Below are positions 42,299 to 50,827 of a stretch of 64,000 bases of DNA, one piece after another (within the stretch, counting starts at the first letter, position 1; each line of letters starts with the position of its first letter). Origin of the DNA: Palleronia sediminis (lineage in GTDB: Bacteria > Pseudomonadota > Alphaproteobacteria > Rhodobacterales > Rhodobacteraceae); the NCBI RefSeq assembly GCF_004358695.1, contig NZ_SNAA01000005.1:1-64000 (forward strand). Direction: 5' to 3'. The notes beneath the pieces are model-generated. The model searched no databases. It was not told the DNA's origin and worked only from the letters and a program-made list of their open reading frames with translations. The translations under genes were made by a program, and so were the position numbers.

Positions 42299-43891
42299 AT
42301 GTTGCACACGACCCGCGGATATGGCGGCATGGTCACGGGACCGCATCACCTTGCGGCGCAGGCCGGGCTGGGGGTGCTGCGCGATGGCGGGAACGCGATC
42401 GAGGCGATGATCTCGGCCGCCGCGACAATCGCCGTGGTCTATCCGCACATGAACGGGTTGGGCGGCGACGGGTTCTGGCTGATCGGGCGCAAGGGCGAGA
42501 TGCCCCACGCGATCCAGGCCTGCGGGCGTTCGGCGGAAATGGCGTCGCGCGACTACTACGCCTCGCTGGGGCTCGATGCGATCCCGACGCGCGGGCCGCT
42601 CTCGGCGCTGACCGTGGCGGGGGCCGTCTCGGGATGGGGGGCCGCACATGATCTCAGCGCCGCGCGCCATGGCGGGCGGATGCCGCTGTCGCGACTGCTC
42701 GAGGATGCGATCCGCCATGCCCGCGACGGGGCCGCGGTGACGCGCACGCTGCATCTCAACACCGCCGCCAAACGCGCCGAGCTCGAGGATGTGCCCGGCT
42801 TTGCCGAGGTCTATCTGCCCAAGGGCGCGCCGCTGCCCATCGGGGCGCGCCTGGTTCAGGACCGCATCGCCCGCACGCTCGAACGGATCGCCGAGGCGGG
42901 GCCGGAGGATTTCTATCGCGGCGATCTCGCCGCCAGCATGGCCCGCGATCTCGAGGCGGCGGGCAGCCCGCTGCGGCTGTCGGACCTGCGCGATCATCGC
43001 GCCGCGGCGGTCGAGGCGCTGTCGGTGATGGTGGGCGGGCATCGCGTCTACAACATGCCGCCGCCGACGCAGGGGCTGGCCTCGCTCATGCTGCTGGCGC
43101 TTTACGACCCGATCCGCGCCGACGCGCCCGAGAGCTTCGATTTCGTGCACCGGCTCGTCGAATGTACCAAGGCCGCCTTTCGCGTGCGCAACGACAAGGT
43201 GGGCGATCCGGCCTACATGTCGGAACCCGCCGAGAGCTACCTGACCGACGAATGCCTCGACGGGCTCCGGGCCGGGATATCGACCGAACAGGCCGCGCCC
43301 TGGCCGCATCCGGCGCAGCCCGGCGATACCGTATGGCTGGGCGCGGTCGACCGCGACGGCCTGTCGGTAAGCTATATCCAGAGCATCTATTGGGAGTTCG
43401 GATCGGGGCTCGTTCTGCCCGAGACGGGCGTGACCTGGCAAAACCGCGGCACCGGCTTCAGCCTGGCCGAGCGGCATCCCAACCGCCTCGACCCCAAGCG
43501 CCTGCCCTTCCATACGATCCAGCCCGCGATGGCGGATCTGAAGGACGGCCGTTTCATGGTCTACGGCACCATGGGCGGCGAGGGGCAGCCCCAGACGCAG
43601 GCCAAGGTCTTTGCCCGCCACGTCCTGCACGGGATGCCGCTTCAGGCGGCGGTTTCGGCGCCGCGCTGGCTTTTGGGGCGGACCTGGGGGGCGGGGACCA
43701 CGACGCTCAAGATCGAGGATCGCATCGGCGCCGATATCATCGACCGGCTGCGCGCGGCCGGCCACGATGTCGAGGTAGTCGAATCCTATGCCGAGAGCAT
43801 GGGCCATGCGGGCGCCATCGTGCGTCATCCCGACGGCCTGCTCGAAGGTGCGACCGACCCGCGCAGCAACGGCACGGTCGCCACGAGATAG
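42299..43891 (+). CDS. hpxW: gamma-glutamyltranspeptidase-family Ntn hydrolase, probable oxamate amidohydrolase
   Basis: 530 residues. The family is autocleaved before a Thr that becomes the N-terminal nucleophile; here it is probably Thr344 in GDTVWLGAVDRDG, followed by SVSYIQSIYWEFGSG. The large-subunit part has GGNAIEAMISAAATIAVVYP and MNGLGGDGFWLIG. No signal peptide is present, unlike true periplasmic GGT. Klebsiella HpxW, a GGT-family enzyme, hydrolyses oxamate to oxalate and ammonia, and the linked oxamate carbamoyltransferase genes make the same reaction likely here. The symbol rests on this context. ATG 42299 with GGAG seven bases upstream. It leads the operon with the TRAP genes. 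Confidence 0.72.
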   Translation: MLHTTRGYGGMVTGPHHLAAQAGLGVLRDGGNAIEAMISAAATIAVVYPHMNGLGGDGFWLIGRKGEMPHAIQACGRSAEMASRDYYASLGLDAIPTRGPLSALTVAGAVSGWGAAHDLSAARHGGRMPLSRLLEDAIRHARDGAAVTRTLHLNTAAKRAELEDVPGFAEVYLPKGAPLPIGARLVQDRIARTLERIAEAGPEDFYRGDLAASMARDLEAAGSPLRLSDLRDHRAAAVEALSVMVGGHRVYNMPPPTQGLASLMLLALYDPIRADAPESFDFVHRLVECTKAAFRVRNDKVGDPAYMSEPAESYLTDECLDGLRAGISTEQAAPWPHPAQPGDTVWLGAVDRDGLSVSYIQSIYWEFGSGLVLPETGVTWQNRGTGFSLAERHPNRLDPKRLPFHTIQPAMADLKDGRFMVYGTMGGEGQPQTQAKVFARHVLHGMPLQAAVSAPRWLLGRTWGAGTTTLKIEDRIGADIIDRLRAAGHDVEVVESYAESMGHAGAIVRHPDGLLEGATDPRSNGTVATR

Positions 43892-43972
43892 CGGCGGGCG
43901 CGACGCGCCCCTCGTCCGACAGGATACAACCGGCGCACCCGCGCCATTCAGTCAACCGGAAGGGAACGCACC

Positions 43973-44977
43973 ATGAAGATGACCACCATCCTTGCCCCCC
44001 TCGGCATCTGCGCGGCGATCGGCGCCGCACCGGCCGCCTTTGCCGAGACGGTGCTGAAATTCCATCACGACCTGCCCGAGGACAGCGCCCAGCATGTCGC
44101 CGCCGAACGCTTTGCCGAACTGGTGGCCGAGCGCACCGACGGCGAGATCGAGGTAAAGATTTTTCCCAACAACGCGCTGGCCGACGACGTTCAGGCGGTG
44201 CAGCAGATGCAGTTCGGTGCCATCGAGGGGGCGATCATCCCCACCGCGAAGCTGTCGAACTTCAAGCCCGAGCTTCAGCTTCCCGACCTGCCCTTCCTGT
44301 TCCCGACCCCCGCCATCGCCCATGCGGTGCTCGACGGCGAGGTGGGCGAGGCGCTGCTCGACAAGCTGGGCGAGGTCGGGCTCGAGGGCGTGACCTTCTG
44401 GGAAAGCGGCTTCAAGCAGTTCACCTGCAACAATCCCGTCGACTCGCCCGACGATTTCTCGGGCCGCAAGGTGCGCGTGATGGAAAGCCCCATCATCATC
44501 TCGCAGTTCAAGGCCATGGGCGCGACGCCGGTGCCGATCGCCTTTTCCGAGACCTATACCGCGCTGCAACAGCGCGTCGTCGATTGCCAGGAAAATCCCT
44601 TCGTTTCGATCGTGAACATGAAGTTCCACGAGGTGCAGAGCGACGTGATCCTCAGCAACCACGCCTATCTCGGCTATGCGCTGGTCTTTTCCAAGATGTG
44701 GTTCGACAAGCTCGACCCCGAGACGCAGGAGATCCTGAGGACCGCCGCACGCGAGGTCACGCCGTTCCAGCGCGAGGAAACCGCGCGCCGCGAGGCCGGA
44801 TATATCGACACGATCAACGAGGGACAGGCGACCCTGACCGAGCTCGCTGCCGACGCCCGCCCCGCCTTCGAAGAGGCGACGCGGTCGGTGCATGACGAGT
44901 TCCGCGAGGCCATCGGCGGCGACCTCATCGACCAGGCCTATGCCGAGATCGAGGCGCTGAAGGGCGCAGGGCAGTAA
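43973..44977 (+). CDS. TRAP transporter periplasmic binding protein (DctP), system 3
   Basis: 334 residues with a Sec signal peptide (residues 1-24, cleavage after AAFAE). DctP hallmarks are VLKFHHDLPEDSAQHVAAE, GEIEVKIFPNNALADD and the substrate-arginine region DDFSGRKVRVMESPIIISQF, which would bind a carboxylate. Placement between an oxamate amidohydrolase-like gene and oxamate carbamoyltransferase genes predicts oxalurate, oxamate or a similar small acid as ligand; this is inference. ATG 43973 with AAGGGAA nine bases upstream. Confidence 0.87.
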   Translation: MKMTTILAPLGICAAIGAAPAAFAETVLKFHHDLPEDSAQHVAAERFAELVAERTDGEIEVKIFPNNALADDVQAVQQMQFGAIEGAIIPTAKLSNFKPELQLPDLPFLFPTPAIAHAVLDGEVGEALLDKLGEVGLEGVTFWESGFKQFTCNNPVDSPDDFSGRKVRVMESPIIISQFKAMGATPVPIAFSETYTALQQRVVDCQENPFVSIVNMKFHEVQSDVILSNHAYLGYALVFSKMWFDKLDPETQEILRTAAREVTPFQREETARREAGYIDTINEGQATLTELAADARPAFEEATRSVHDEFREAIGGDLIDQAYAEIEALKGAGQ

Positions 44978-45009
44978 GGGCCGGACGAAACGAAAGGGCG
45001 GGTGCCGCG

Positions 45010-45513
45010 ATGTTCAGCAAGCTAGACAAGGCACTCGCCCATCTCGAGGAGGTGTTCATCGCGATCCTTCTCGGATCGGCCTCGGTGATCCTCTTCGCCA
45101 ACGTGGTGGCGCGCTACGGCTTCAACACCGGCGTCGTCTGGGCCGAAGAGGTCGTGCGCTACCAGATCATCTGGCTGGTCTTCATCGGCAGCAGCGTGGC
45201 GGTGCGCAAGGGCATCCATATCGGCATCGACGCGCTGCCGCAGGTCCTGCCTGCGCCGCTGGCCCATGCGCTCAGGGTCGCGGTGCTGTGCATCTGCGTG
45301 CTGTTCTGCGCCGCGCTGCTCTACTACAGCATCCTGCTGGTCATGCAGACCCGTGCCTTCGGGCAAAAGACCTCGGCCATGCAGATGCCCTTCTGGATCG
45401 TCCAGCTCGCCATTCCCATAGGCGCCGGGCTGATGGGGCTGCGATTTTCGCAGGCCCTGTTCCGAACGCTGACCCGAACCCGGCCGCAAGCCGAAACACA
45501 GCTTATCAACTGA
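45010..45513 (+). CDS. TRAP transporter small permease (DctQ), system 3
   Basis: 167 residues, four helices, standard DctQ size. AEEVVRYQIIWLVFIGSSVA and RKGIHIGIDALPQVL contain the conserved W-F-G and KGxHIxID features. It lies between the binding-protein (32 bases before) and DctM (16 bases after) genes, in one operon. Confidence 0.88.
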   Translation: MFSKLDKALAHLEEVFIAILLGSASVILFANVVARYGFNTGVVWAEEVVRYQIIWLVFIGSSVAVRKGIHIGIDALPQVLPAPLAHALRVAVLCICVLFCAALLYYSILLVMQTRAFGQKTSAMQMPFWIVQLAIPIGAGLMGLRFSQALFRTLTRTRPQAETQLIN

Positions 45514-45529
45514 ACCGGGCGGACCCACG

Positions 45530-46813
45530 ATGAACGCGATATTCTTCTCGCTGCTGGGCCTTTTGCTGGCGTCCAGCACGCCGATCTTCATCGCGCTGGC
45601 GGGGGCGGTGATGATCGTCATCTGGCTCGACGGGATGATGCCCATGGCCATCGTGGTCGAGCGGATGTTCTCGGGCATCGACAGCTTTGCGCTGATGGCG
45701 ATCCCGTTCTTCATCCTGACGGGCAACCTGATGGGGGTCGGCGGGCTCTCGCGCCGGATCGTGGGATTCGCTGACCTGCTGGTGGGGCGGCTGACCGGCG
45801 GGCTCGGCATCACCACGGTCTGCTCGTGCATGTTCTTCGGCGCGATCTCGGGGTCGAGCCCGGCCACCGTGGTCGCGGTGGGCAACATCCTCTATCCCGC
45901 GCTGACCGACGGGGGCTACAAGAGGCGCTTTTCCATCGGGCTGATCGTGGCTTCGGGCTCGCTCGGCATCATCATCCCGCCCAGCGTCGTGATGATCGTC
46001 TATGCGGCCGTGACCGGGGTGTCGGTCGGCGCGCTCTTCATGGCCGGGGTCGGCGCGGGGCTCGTCTATGCGCTGGTCTTCATCGCCTATGCGGTGTTCC
46101 ACGCGCGGCGCCACGACATCCCCCGCACCCCGCCGCCGACATGGGGTCAGCTCTGGCAGGGGCTCAAGGATGCGTCCTGGGGGCTCGGGGTGCCGGTGGT
46201 GATCCTGGGCGGGATCTATGGCGGCATCTTCACCCCGACCGAGGCCGCGGCCGTGTCGGTCGTCTATGCGGGTTTCGTCTCGGCGGTGATCTACCGCGAA
46301 AAGACGCCGCGCGAACTTTTCGCCGCGGTGGCGGGGTCGGCGGCGACCACGGCGCAGGTCATGATAATCCTGTCCGCCGCCGGTGTGCTTGCGTGGTATC
46401 TGACCTCGCAGGGGCTGGCCGTGGCCATCGCCAACACGATCCTGTCCTTCAGCGACACCCCGACCGAGCTGTTCCTGCTCATCAACGTGGCGGTCCTCGT
46501 GGCGGGGATGTTCCTCGACGCGGCCTCGATCATGGTGATCCTCGGGCCGCTTCTCTACAAGGTCGGGCTGACCGTGGGGATCGACCCCGTGCATCTGGGG
46601 GTCGTGCTGACCGTCAACGGCGCCATCGGCATGTTCACCCCGCCCTTCGGCCTCAACCTCTTCGTCGCCAGCAGCCTCGGCAACGTGACCTACGAGCAGG
46701 CGGTGCGCGGCAGCCTGCCCTTCATCGGGCTGGCGCTGCTGGCGCTCGGCGTCGTGACCTATGTGCCCGAGATCAGCATGTGGCTGCCGCGGCTACTCTA
46801 TGCCGGGCTCTGA
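45530..46813 (+). CDS. TRAP transporter large permease (DctM), system 3
   Basis: 427 residues of standard DctM length. Diagnostic segments are FALMAIPFFILTGNLMGVGG, GAISGSSPATVVAVGNILYP, SGSLGIIIPPSVVMIVYA, GGIFTPTEAAAVSVVYAG and GMFTPPFGLNLFVASSLG. With DctQ it couples import to a sodium gradient. Only 79 bases separate it from the next gene, and they hold a second promoter/operator region, so the transporter and the downstream block may be separately transcribed but co-regulated. Confidence 0.9.
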   Translation: MNAIFFSLLGLLLASSTPIFIALAGAVMIVIWLDGMMPMAIVVERMFSGIDSFALMAIPFFILTGNLMGVGGLSRRIVGFADLLVGRLTGGLGITTVCSCMFFGAISGSSPATVVAVGNILYPALTDGGYKRRFSIGLIVASGSLGIIIPPSVVMIVYAAVTGVSVGALFMAGVGAGLVYALVFIAYAVFHARRHDIPRTPPPTWGQLWQGLKDASWGLGVPVVILGGIYGGIFTPTEAAAVSVVYAGFVSAVIYREKTPRELFAAVAGSAATTAQVMIILSAAGVLAWYLTSQGLAVAIANTILSFSDTPTELFLLINVAVLVAGMFLDAASIMVILGPLLYKVGLTVGIDPVHLGVVLTVNGAIGMFTPPFGLNLFVASSLGNVTYEQAVRGSLPFIGLALLALGVVTYVPEISMWLPRLLYAGL

Positions 46814-46835
46814 AGGGGCCGCGGCCAGCGCGAGA

Positions 46836-46860
46836 TTGACAAAGTAAAAACTTACTTACT
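46836..46860 (+). promoter_or_regulatory. promoter box and candidate TetR operator, copy 2
   Basis: TTGACA at 46836-46841 is followed after one base by an 18-bp site at 46843-46860. Read on the minus strand, it is AGTAAGTAAGTTTTTACT, matching 14 of 18 bases of the site at 42260 and keeping the GTAA-N8-TTAC dyad. A repressor here would block the downstream block. Confidence 0.65.
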
Positions 46861-46892
46861 AAGCTCGAGTCGTGCGACAACGGGAGGACCCC

Positions 46893-47090
46893 ATGCCTGC
46901 GGATACCAGCCAGACCCCAAGCGGCGCGGCGCGCCTCCTGACCGAAAAGATCGCTGTGGTGAATGTCGGGCTCGACGGGTTCGTCGCCGACCTGCGCGCC
47001 AATGCCGTCGAGGTCGTGCATGTCGACTGGGCGCCGCCGGCGGGCGGCGATCCCGAGATGGCCGCGCTTCTCGCGCGGCTCGGGGGGTGA
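46893..47090 (+). CDS. small stand-alone FdrA-domain protein
   Basis: 65 residues: a polar start (MPADTSQTPSG) then KIAVVNVGLDGFVADLRANA and VEVVHVDWAPPAGGDPEM. From memory, this VNVGL...VVHVDWxPPAGG segment occurs in FdrA-type proteins, and small 'fdrA domain' proteins exist in other proteobacteria. The FdrA gene two positions downstream lacks it, so the domain seems to be split off here. A strong GGGAGGA site precedes ATG 46893. It ends 7 bases before the YlbE-like gene. Probable role: part of the oxamate carbamoyltransferase complex. Confidence 0.68.
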   Translation: MPADTSQTPSGAARLLTEKIAVVNVGLDGFVADLRANAVEVVHVDWAPPAGGDPEMAALLARLGG

Positions 47091-47097
47091 TCGGGCC

Positions 47098-48357
47098 ATG
47101 GGTGTGATCGAGACGATCCGAACCGCCAACGACACCGCGCTGTCGCGCATCTTTGCCGCCGAGCCGGTGCTCGTCGACGTGATCCCCGCATCCGAGGCGA
47201 TCCCCGCCCTGACCGAGCGCATGATCCTCCATGCCGGGCCGCCGATCACCTGGGACCGGATGTGCGGCCCGATGCAGGGCGCCGTCGCGGGCATCGCCGT
47301 GTTCGAGGGCTGGGCCCCCGATCTCGATGCCGCCGCCGCGATGGCCGCCGCCGGGGACATCGCCTTTCATCCCAACCACCATTTCGACGCCGTCGGCCCG
47401 ATGACCGGCATGACCACGATGAGCCAGCCGGTCATGGTCGTCGAGAACCGCGCCTTCGGAAATCGCGCCTTCTGCACCGTCAACGAAGGCCTGGGCAAGG
47501 TCATGCGTTTCGGCGGCAACGATGCCGAGGTGCTGGACCGGCTGCGCTGGCTGCGCGACGAGTTCGGCCCGAGCCTCGGGGCCGCGCTGCGCGCGCGCGG
47601 CGGCATCGGGCTCAAGGCCATCGTCGCGCGGGGCCTCGGCATGGGCGACGAGATGCACCAGCGCAACGTCGCCTGCTCGGGGCTGTTCCTGCGCGAGATC
47701 GCGCCCGACCTCGCCCGCACCTGCGAGGATCGCGCGGCGTTGGCGCGGGCGCTGGCCTTCATCGCCGCGAACGACCAGTTCTTTCTCAACGTCGCGATGG
47801 CGATGGGCAAGGCGATGATGGACCCCACGCGGGGGATCGAGGGCGCCACGCTCGTCACCGCCATGTGCCGCAACGGCACGGATTTCGGCATCCGCGTCAG
47901 CGGCACCGGCGACCGCTGGTTCACCGCCCCCGTCGAGATGCCCGAGGGGCTGTATTTCCCCGGCTACTCGGCCGCGGACGCGAACCCCGACATGGGCGAC
48001 AGCACCATCGTCGAGACGATCGGGCTGGGCGGGTTCGCCATGGCCGCAGCACCCGCGGTCGCGGGGTTCGTGGGCGCGGGCGCCCCTTCGGCAGCGGCCA
48101 ATTTCACGCGCACCATGTCCGAGATCACGATGGGCGCGAACCCCGAATGGACCATTCCGGGCGCCGACTATCTCGGCACGCCGACGGGCATCGACATCCG
48201 CCGCGTCGTCGATACCGGGCTCGCGCCCGTCATCAACACCGGCATCGCCCATCGCGAACCGGGCATCGGGCAGGTCGGCGCGGGCATCGTGCGCGCGCCC
48301 ATGGCGTGTTTCACACAGGCCGTGCGGGCCATCGCAGAGGAGCTTGGCGTGGCATGA
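47098..48357 (+). CDS. allG: DUF1116 protein, AllG/YlbE-like oxamate carbamoyltransferase subunit
   Basis: 419 residues, the same length as E. coli YlbE. Conserved stretches include LHAGPPITWDRMCGPMQGAV, HPNHHFDAVGPMTGMTTMSQ, TAMCRNGTDFGIRVSG, INTGIAHREPGIGQVGAGIV and APMACFTQA. In E. coli, YlbE (AllG) with FdrA (AllF) and YlbF (AllH) converts oxalurate and phosphate to oxamate and carbamoyl phosphate. All three homologues are here in one overlapping run. The TGA overlaps the FdrA start. The ATG at 47098 is chosen by length and conserved N-terminus. Confidence 0.85.
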   Translation: MGVIETIRTANDTALSRIFAAEPVLVDVIPASEAIPALTERMILHAGPPITWDRMCGPMQGAVAGIAVFEGWAPDLDAAAAMAAAGDIAFHPNHHFDAVGPMTGMTTMSQPVMVVENRAFGNRAFCTVNEGLGKVMRFGGNDAEVLDRLRWLRDEFGPSLGAALRARGGIGLKAIVARGLGMGDEMHQRNVACSGLFLREIAPDLARTCEDRAALARALAFIAANDQFFLNVAMAMGKAMMDPTRGIEGATLVTAMCRNGTDFGIRVSGTGDRWFTAPVEMPEGLYFPGYSAADANPDMGDSTIVETIGLGGFAMAAAPAVAGFVGAGAPSAAANFTRTMSEITMGANPEWTIPGADYLGTPTGIDIRRVVDTGLAPVINTGIAHREPGIGQVGAGIVRAPMACFTQAVRAIAEELGVA

Positions 48358-49868
48358 GCGACGTTCTGGTGAACGAGATCCGGCGGGGCTTCTACCTCGA
48401 TTCCGTGGCTCTCATGCGGCTTTCGCGCGAGGTGGCCGGCGCCGAGGGCGTGATCGAGGCGGCGCTGATGATGGGATCGCCCTCGAACCTCGCCATCATG
48501 CGCGATGCGGGGCTGATCGAGGCGGGCTGCGACGCCCGGCCCAACGACCTGGTCCTCGGGCTGCGCGCCCGCGACGCCGCCGCCGCCGAGGCCGCGAGAG
48601 CGCTGGCGCTCGAGGGGCTCGACCGTCCCCGCGCCTCGGCGGCGGCCGAGGACTGGCGCCCGCGCAGCATCGCCGCCGCGACCGAGGCGCTGCCCGCGGC
48701 GAACCTCGCGCTGGTCTCGGTGCCGGGCGATTTCGCCGCCACCGAGGCGCGGCGCGCATTGGGCCGGGGGCTCAACGTGCTGATGTTCAGCGACAATGTC
48801 GCGCTCGAGGACGAGCGGTCGCTCAAGCTCGAGGCGCGCGAGCGCGGCCTGCTGATGATGGGCCCCGATTGCGGCACGGCGATCCTGAACGGCACGCCGC
48901 TCGCATTCGCCAACCGGGTCGCGCGCGGCGCGGTCGGGATCGTCGGCGCTTCGGGCACCGGCATCCAGGAGGTGTCGTGCCTGGTCTCCGAGGCCGGGCG
49001 CGGGATCTCGCATGCCATCGGCGTCGGCGGGCGCGACCTCAAGCACGAGATCGGCGGCATCACGACGATGATGGCGCTGGAACTGCTCGACGCGGACCCG
49101 GCGACCGACCGGATCGTGCTGATCTCCAAACCGCCCCACCCCGAGGTGGCGGCGGCCGTGCTCGACCGGATCGCCCAAAGCGCCAAGCCGCATGTCGTGT
49201 GCTTCATCGGGGCCGACCCGATGGATCTGCCGCCCGGTGCCACGCAGGCCTTCACGCTGCACGAAGCGGCCGAGATGGCGCTGGACGGCGCGCGGATCGG
49301 GGCGGGCTTTTCCCCCGACGCCGCCCCGCGCGACATGCAGGGCGAGCGCCGCGCCGGCCGGATAGAGGGGCTGTTCTGCGGCGGCACGCTTGCCGCCGAG
49401 GCGCAGATCGTCCTGCGCCGCGCGGGCCGCAACCCGGTCTCGAACGCGCCGGTGCCCGGCGTCGCCCATGTCGGGGACGGCGCCGCGGGCGACCGGGTGC
49501 TCGACCTCGGCGCCGACGAATACACCCGCGGCAGGCCCCACCCGATGATCGACCCCTCGGTGCGCGACGAAATGCTGGCCCGCGCCCTGGGCGACGACGC
49601 GGTGGGCGCCATCCTGCTCGACCTCGTCATCGGCTTTGGCGCGCATGACGACCCCGCGGGACAGACGGCGGAGGTGCTGGCCGCCCATGCCGGACCGCGC
49701 CCGCCGGTGGTGGCCTCGGTCACGGGCACCGCGGCCGATCCGCAGGACAAGGCCCGGCAGGCCGCGACCCTGCGCGCGGCGGGCATCGTCGTCGCGCCCT
49801 CGAACGCGCAGGCCAGCGCGCTGGCGGTGACGCTGGCCCAGACCGCCCGCGCCGAGGCCGCGTCATGA
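48354..49868 (+). CDS. allF: FdrA/AllF-like oxamate carbamoyltransferase subunit (succinyl-CoA synthetase fold)
   Basis: 504 residues with two succinyl-CoA-synthetase-alpha-like halves. The motifs are GPDCGTAILNGTPLAFANRV, VGASGTGIQEVSCLVSEAGR, SHAIGVGGRDLKHEIGGITT and LISKPPHPEV in the first half, and FCGGTLAAEAQI, DLGADEYTRGRPHPMIDPS and LLDLVIGFGAHDDPAG in the second. The phosphohistidine of true synthetases is not obvious. It overlaps its neighbours by 4 bases on each side (ATGA), so the complex is produced in a coupled way. The short VHVDW domain often attached to FdrA is encoded separately at 46893. Confidence 0.86.
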   Translation: MSDVLVNEIRRGFYLDSVALMRLSREVAGAEGVIEAALMMGSPSNLAIMRDAGLIEAGCDARPNDLVLGLRARDAAAAEAARALALEGLDRPRASAAAEDWRPRSIAAATEALPAANLALVSVPGDFAATEARRALGRGLNVLMFSDNVALEDERSLKLEARERGLLMMGPDCGTAILNGTPLAFANRVARGAVGIVGASGTGIQEVSCLVSEAGRGISHAIGVGGRDLKHEIGGITTMMALELLDADPATDRIVLISKPPHPEVAAAVLDRIAQSAKPHVVCFIGADPMDLPPGATQAFTLHEAAEMALDGARIGAGFSPDAAPRDMQGERRAGRIEGLFCGGTLAAEAQIVLRRAGRNPVSNAPVPGVAHVGDGAAGDRVLDLGADEYTRGRPHPMIDPSVRDEMLARALGDDAVGAILLDLVIGFGAHDDPAGQTAEVLAAHAGPRPPVVASVTGTAADPQDKARQAATLRAAGIVVAPSNAQASALAVTLAQTARAEAAS

Positions 49869-50827
49869 CCCGCCCTAAGGGCATCCCCGAGCGGCTGCTC
49901 ATCGCCATCGGCGGCAACGCCACCCACCCCGAGGACATGGCCGGAAGCTCGGGCGAACAGAAAAGCGTCGCCGAGCGGACCGCCGCATCGCTCCTGCCGC
50001 TGTTGCGCCATGTTCCCGAACTGGTCGTGACCCATGGCAACGGCCCGGTGGTCGGCAAGATCATGATGCGCCAGATGCTGACGATGGACCGCATCCCGCC
50101 GATGTCGCTCGATATCTGCGTGGCCCATAGCCAGGGCGGCATCGGATACCTGCTGATGCAGGCGATGGAGAACGCCCTGCGCGAGGCGGGCGACCGGCGC
50201 CACGTGGCCGCGCTGCTGACGCAGGTCGAGGTCGACCCCGACGATCCCGCTTTCGACGCGCCGTCGAAATTCGTGGGCCCGTTCTTTACCGAGGACGAGG
50301 CCCGCCGGATCGAGGCCGAGCTCGGCTGGCTCATGCGCGAGGATTCGGGCCGGGGCTGGCGCCATGTCGTGCCCTCGCCCGTCCCGCGCCATATATGCGA
50401 TATCTCGCGGGTCGACGACCTGGTGAAACGCGGCACGGTCGTGATCGCGGCGGGCGGCGGCGGCATCCCCGTCGTGCGCCAGGGCGCGACCCGCGTGCGC
50501 GCCGGGGTGGCCGCGGTGATCGACAAGGACCTGAGTTCCGCGCGAATGGCGAACGTATTGGGCATCGACACGATGATGATCCTCACCGCGGTCTCGCGGG
50601 TGGCGATCGATTTCGGCACGCCCCGGCAATCCGACCTGACCGAGATCCGCGTGGACGATCTCAAGCGGCTGCGCGACGCGGGACAGTTCCCGCCGGGCAG
50701 CATGGGGCCCAAGGTCGACGCCGCCATCCGCTTTGTCGAGGGCGGGGGCAAGCGCGCCGTGATCGGCCACCTGGACGAGGCGATGGCCGCGCTCGGCGGG
50801 GATGCGGGCACCCACGTCCTGCCGTGA
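49865..50827 (+). CDS. allK: catabolic carbamate kinase
   Basis: A 320-residue amino-acid-kinase-fold enzyme that makes ATP from carbamoyl phosphate and ADP. It has the N-terminal phosphate site LLIAIGGNATHPED, VVTHGNGPVVGKIMMRQM, VIAAGGGGIPVVR, AVIDKDLSSARMANVLGIDT and LKRLRDAGQFPPGSMGPKVD, all standard for carbamate kinase. No arginine deiminase genes are near. The position between FdrA and YlbF homologues matches E. coli YbcF (AllK), where it harvests carbamoyl phosphate from oxalurate. The symbol follows that context. Confidence 0.9.
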   Translation: MTRPKGIPERLLIAIGGNATHPEDMAGSSGEQKSVAERTAASLLPLLRHVPELVVTHGNGPVVGKIMMRQMLTMDRIPPMSLDICVAHSQGGIGYLLMQAMENALREAGDRRHVAALLTQVEVDPDDPAFDAPSKFVGPFFTEDEARRIEAELGWLMREDSGRGWRHVVPSPVPRHICDISRVDDLVKRGTVVIAAGGGGIPVVRQGATRVRAGVAAVIDKDLSSARMANVLGIDTMMILTAVSRVAIDFGTPRQSDLTEIRVDDLKRLRDAGQFPPGSMGPKVDAAIRFVEGGGKRAVIGHLDEAMAALGGDAGTHVLP

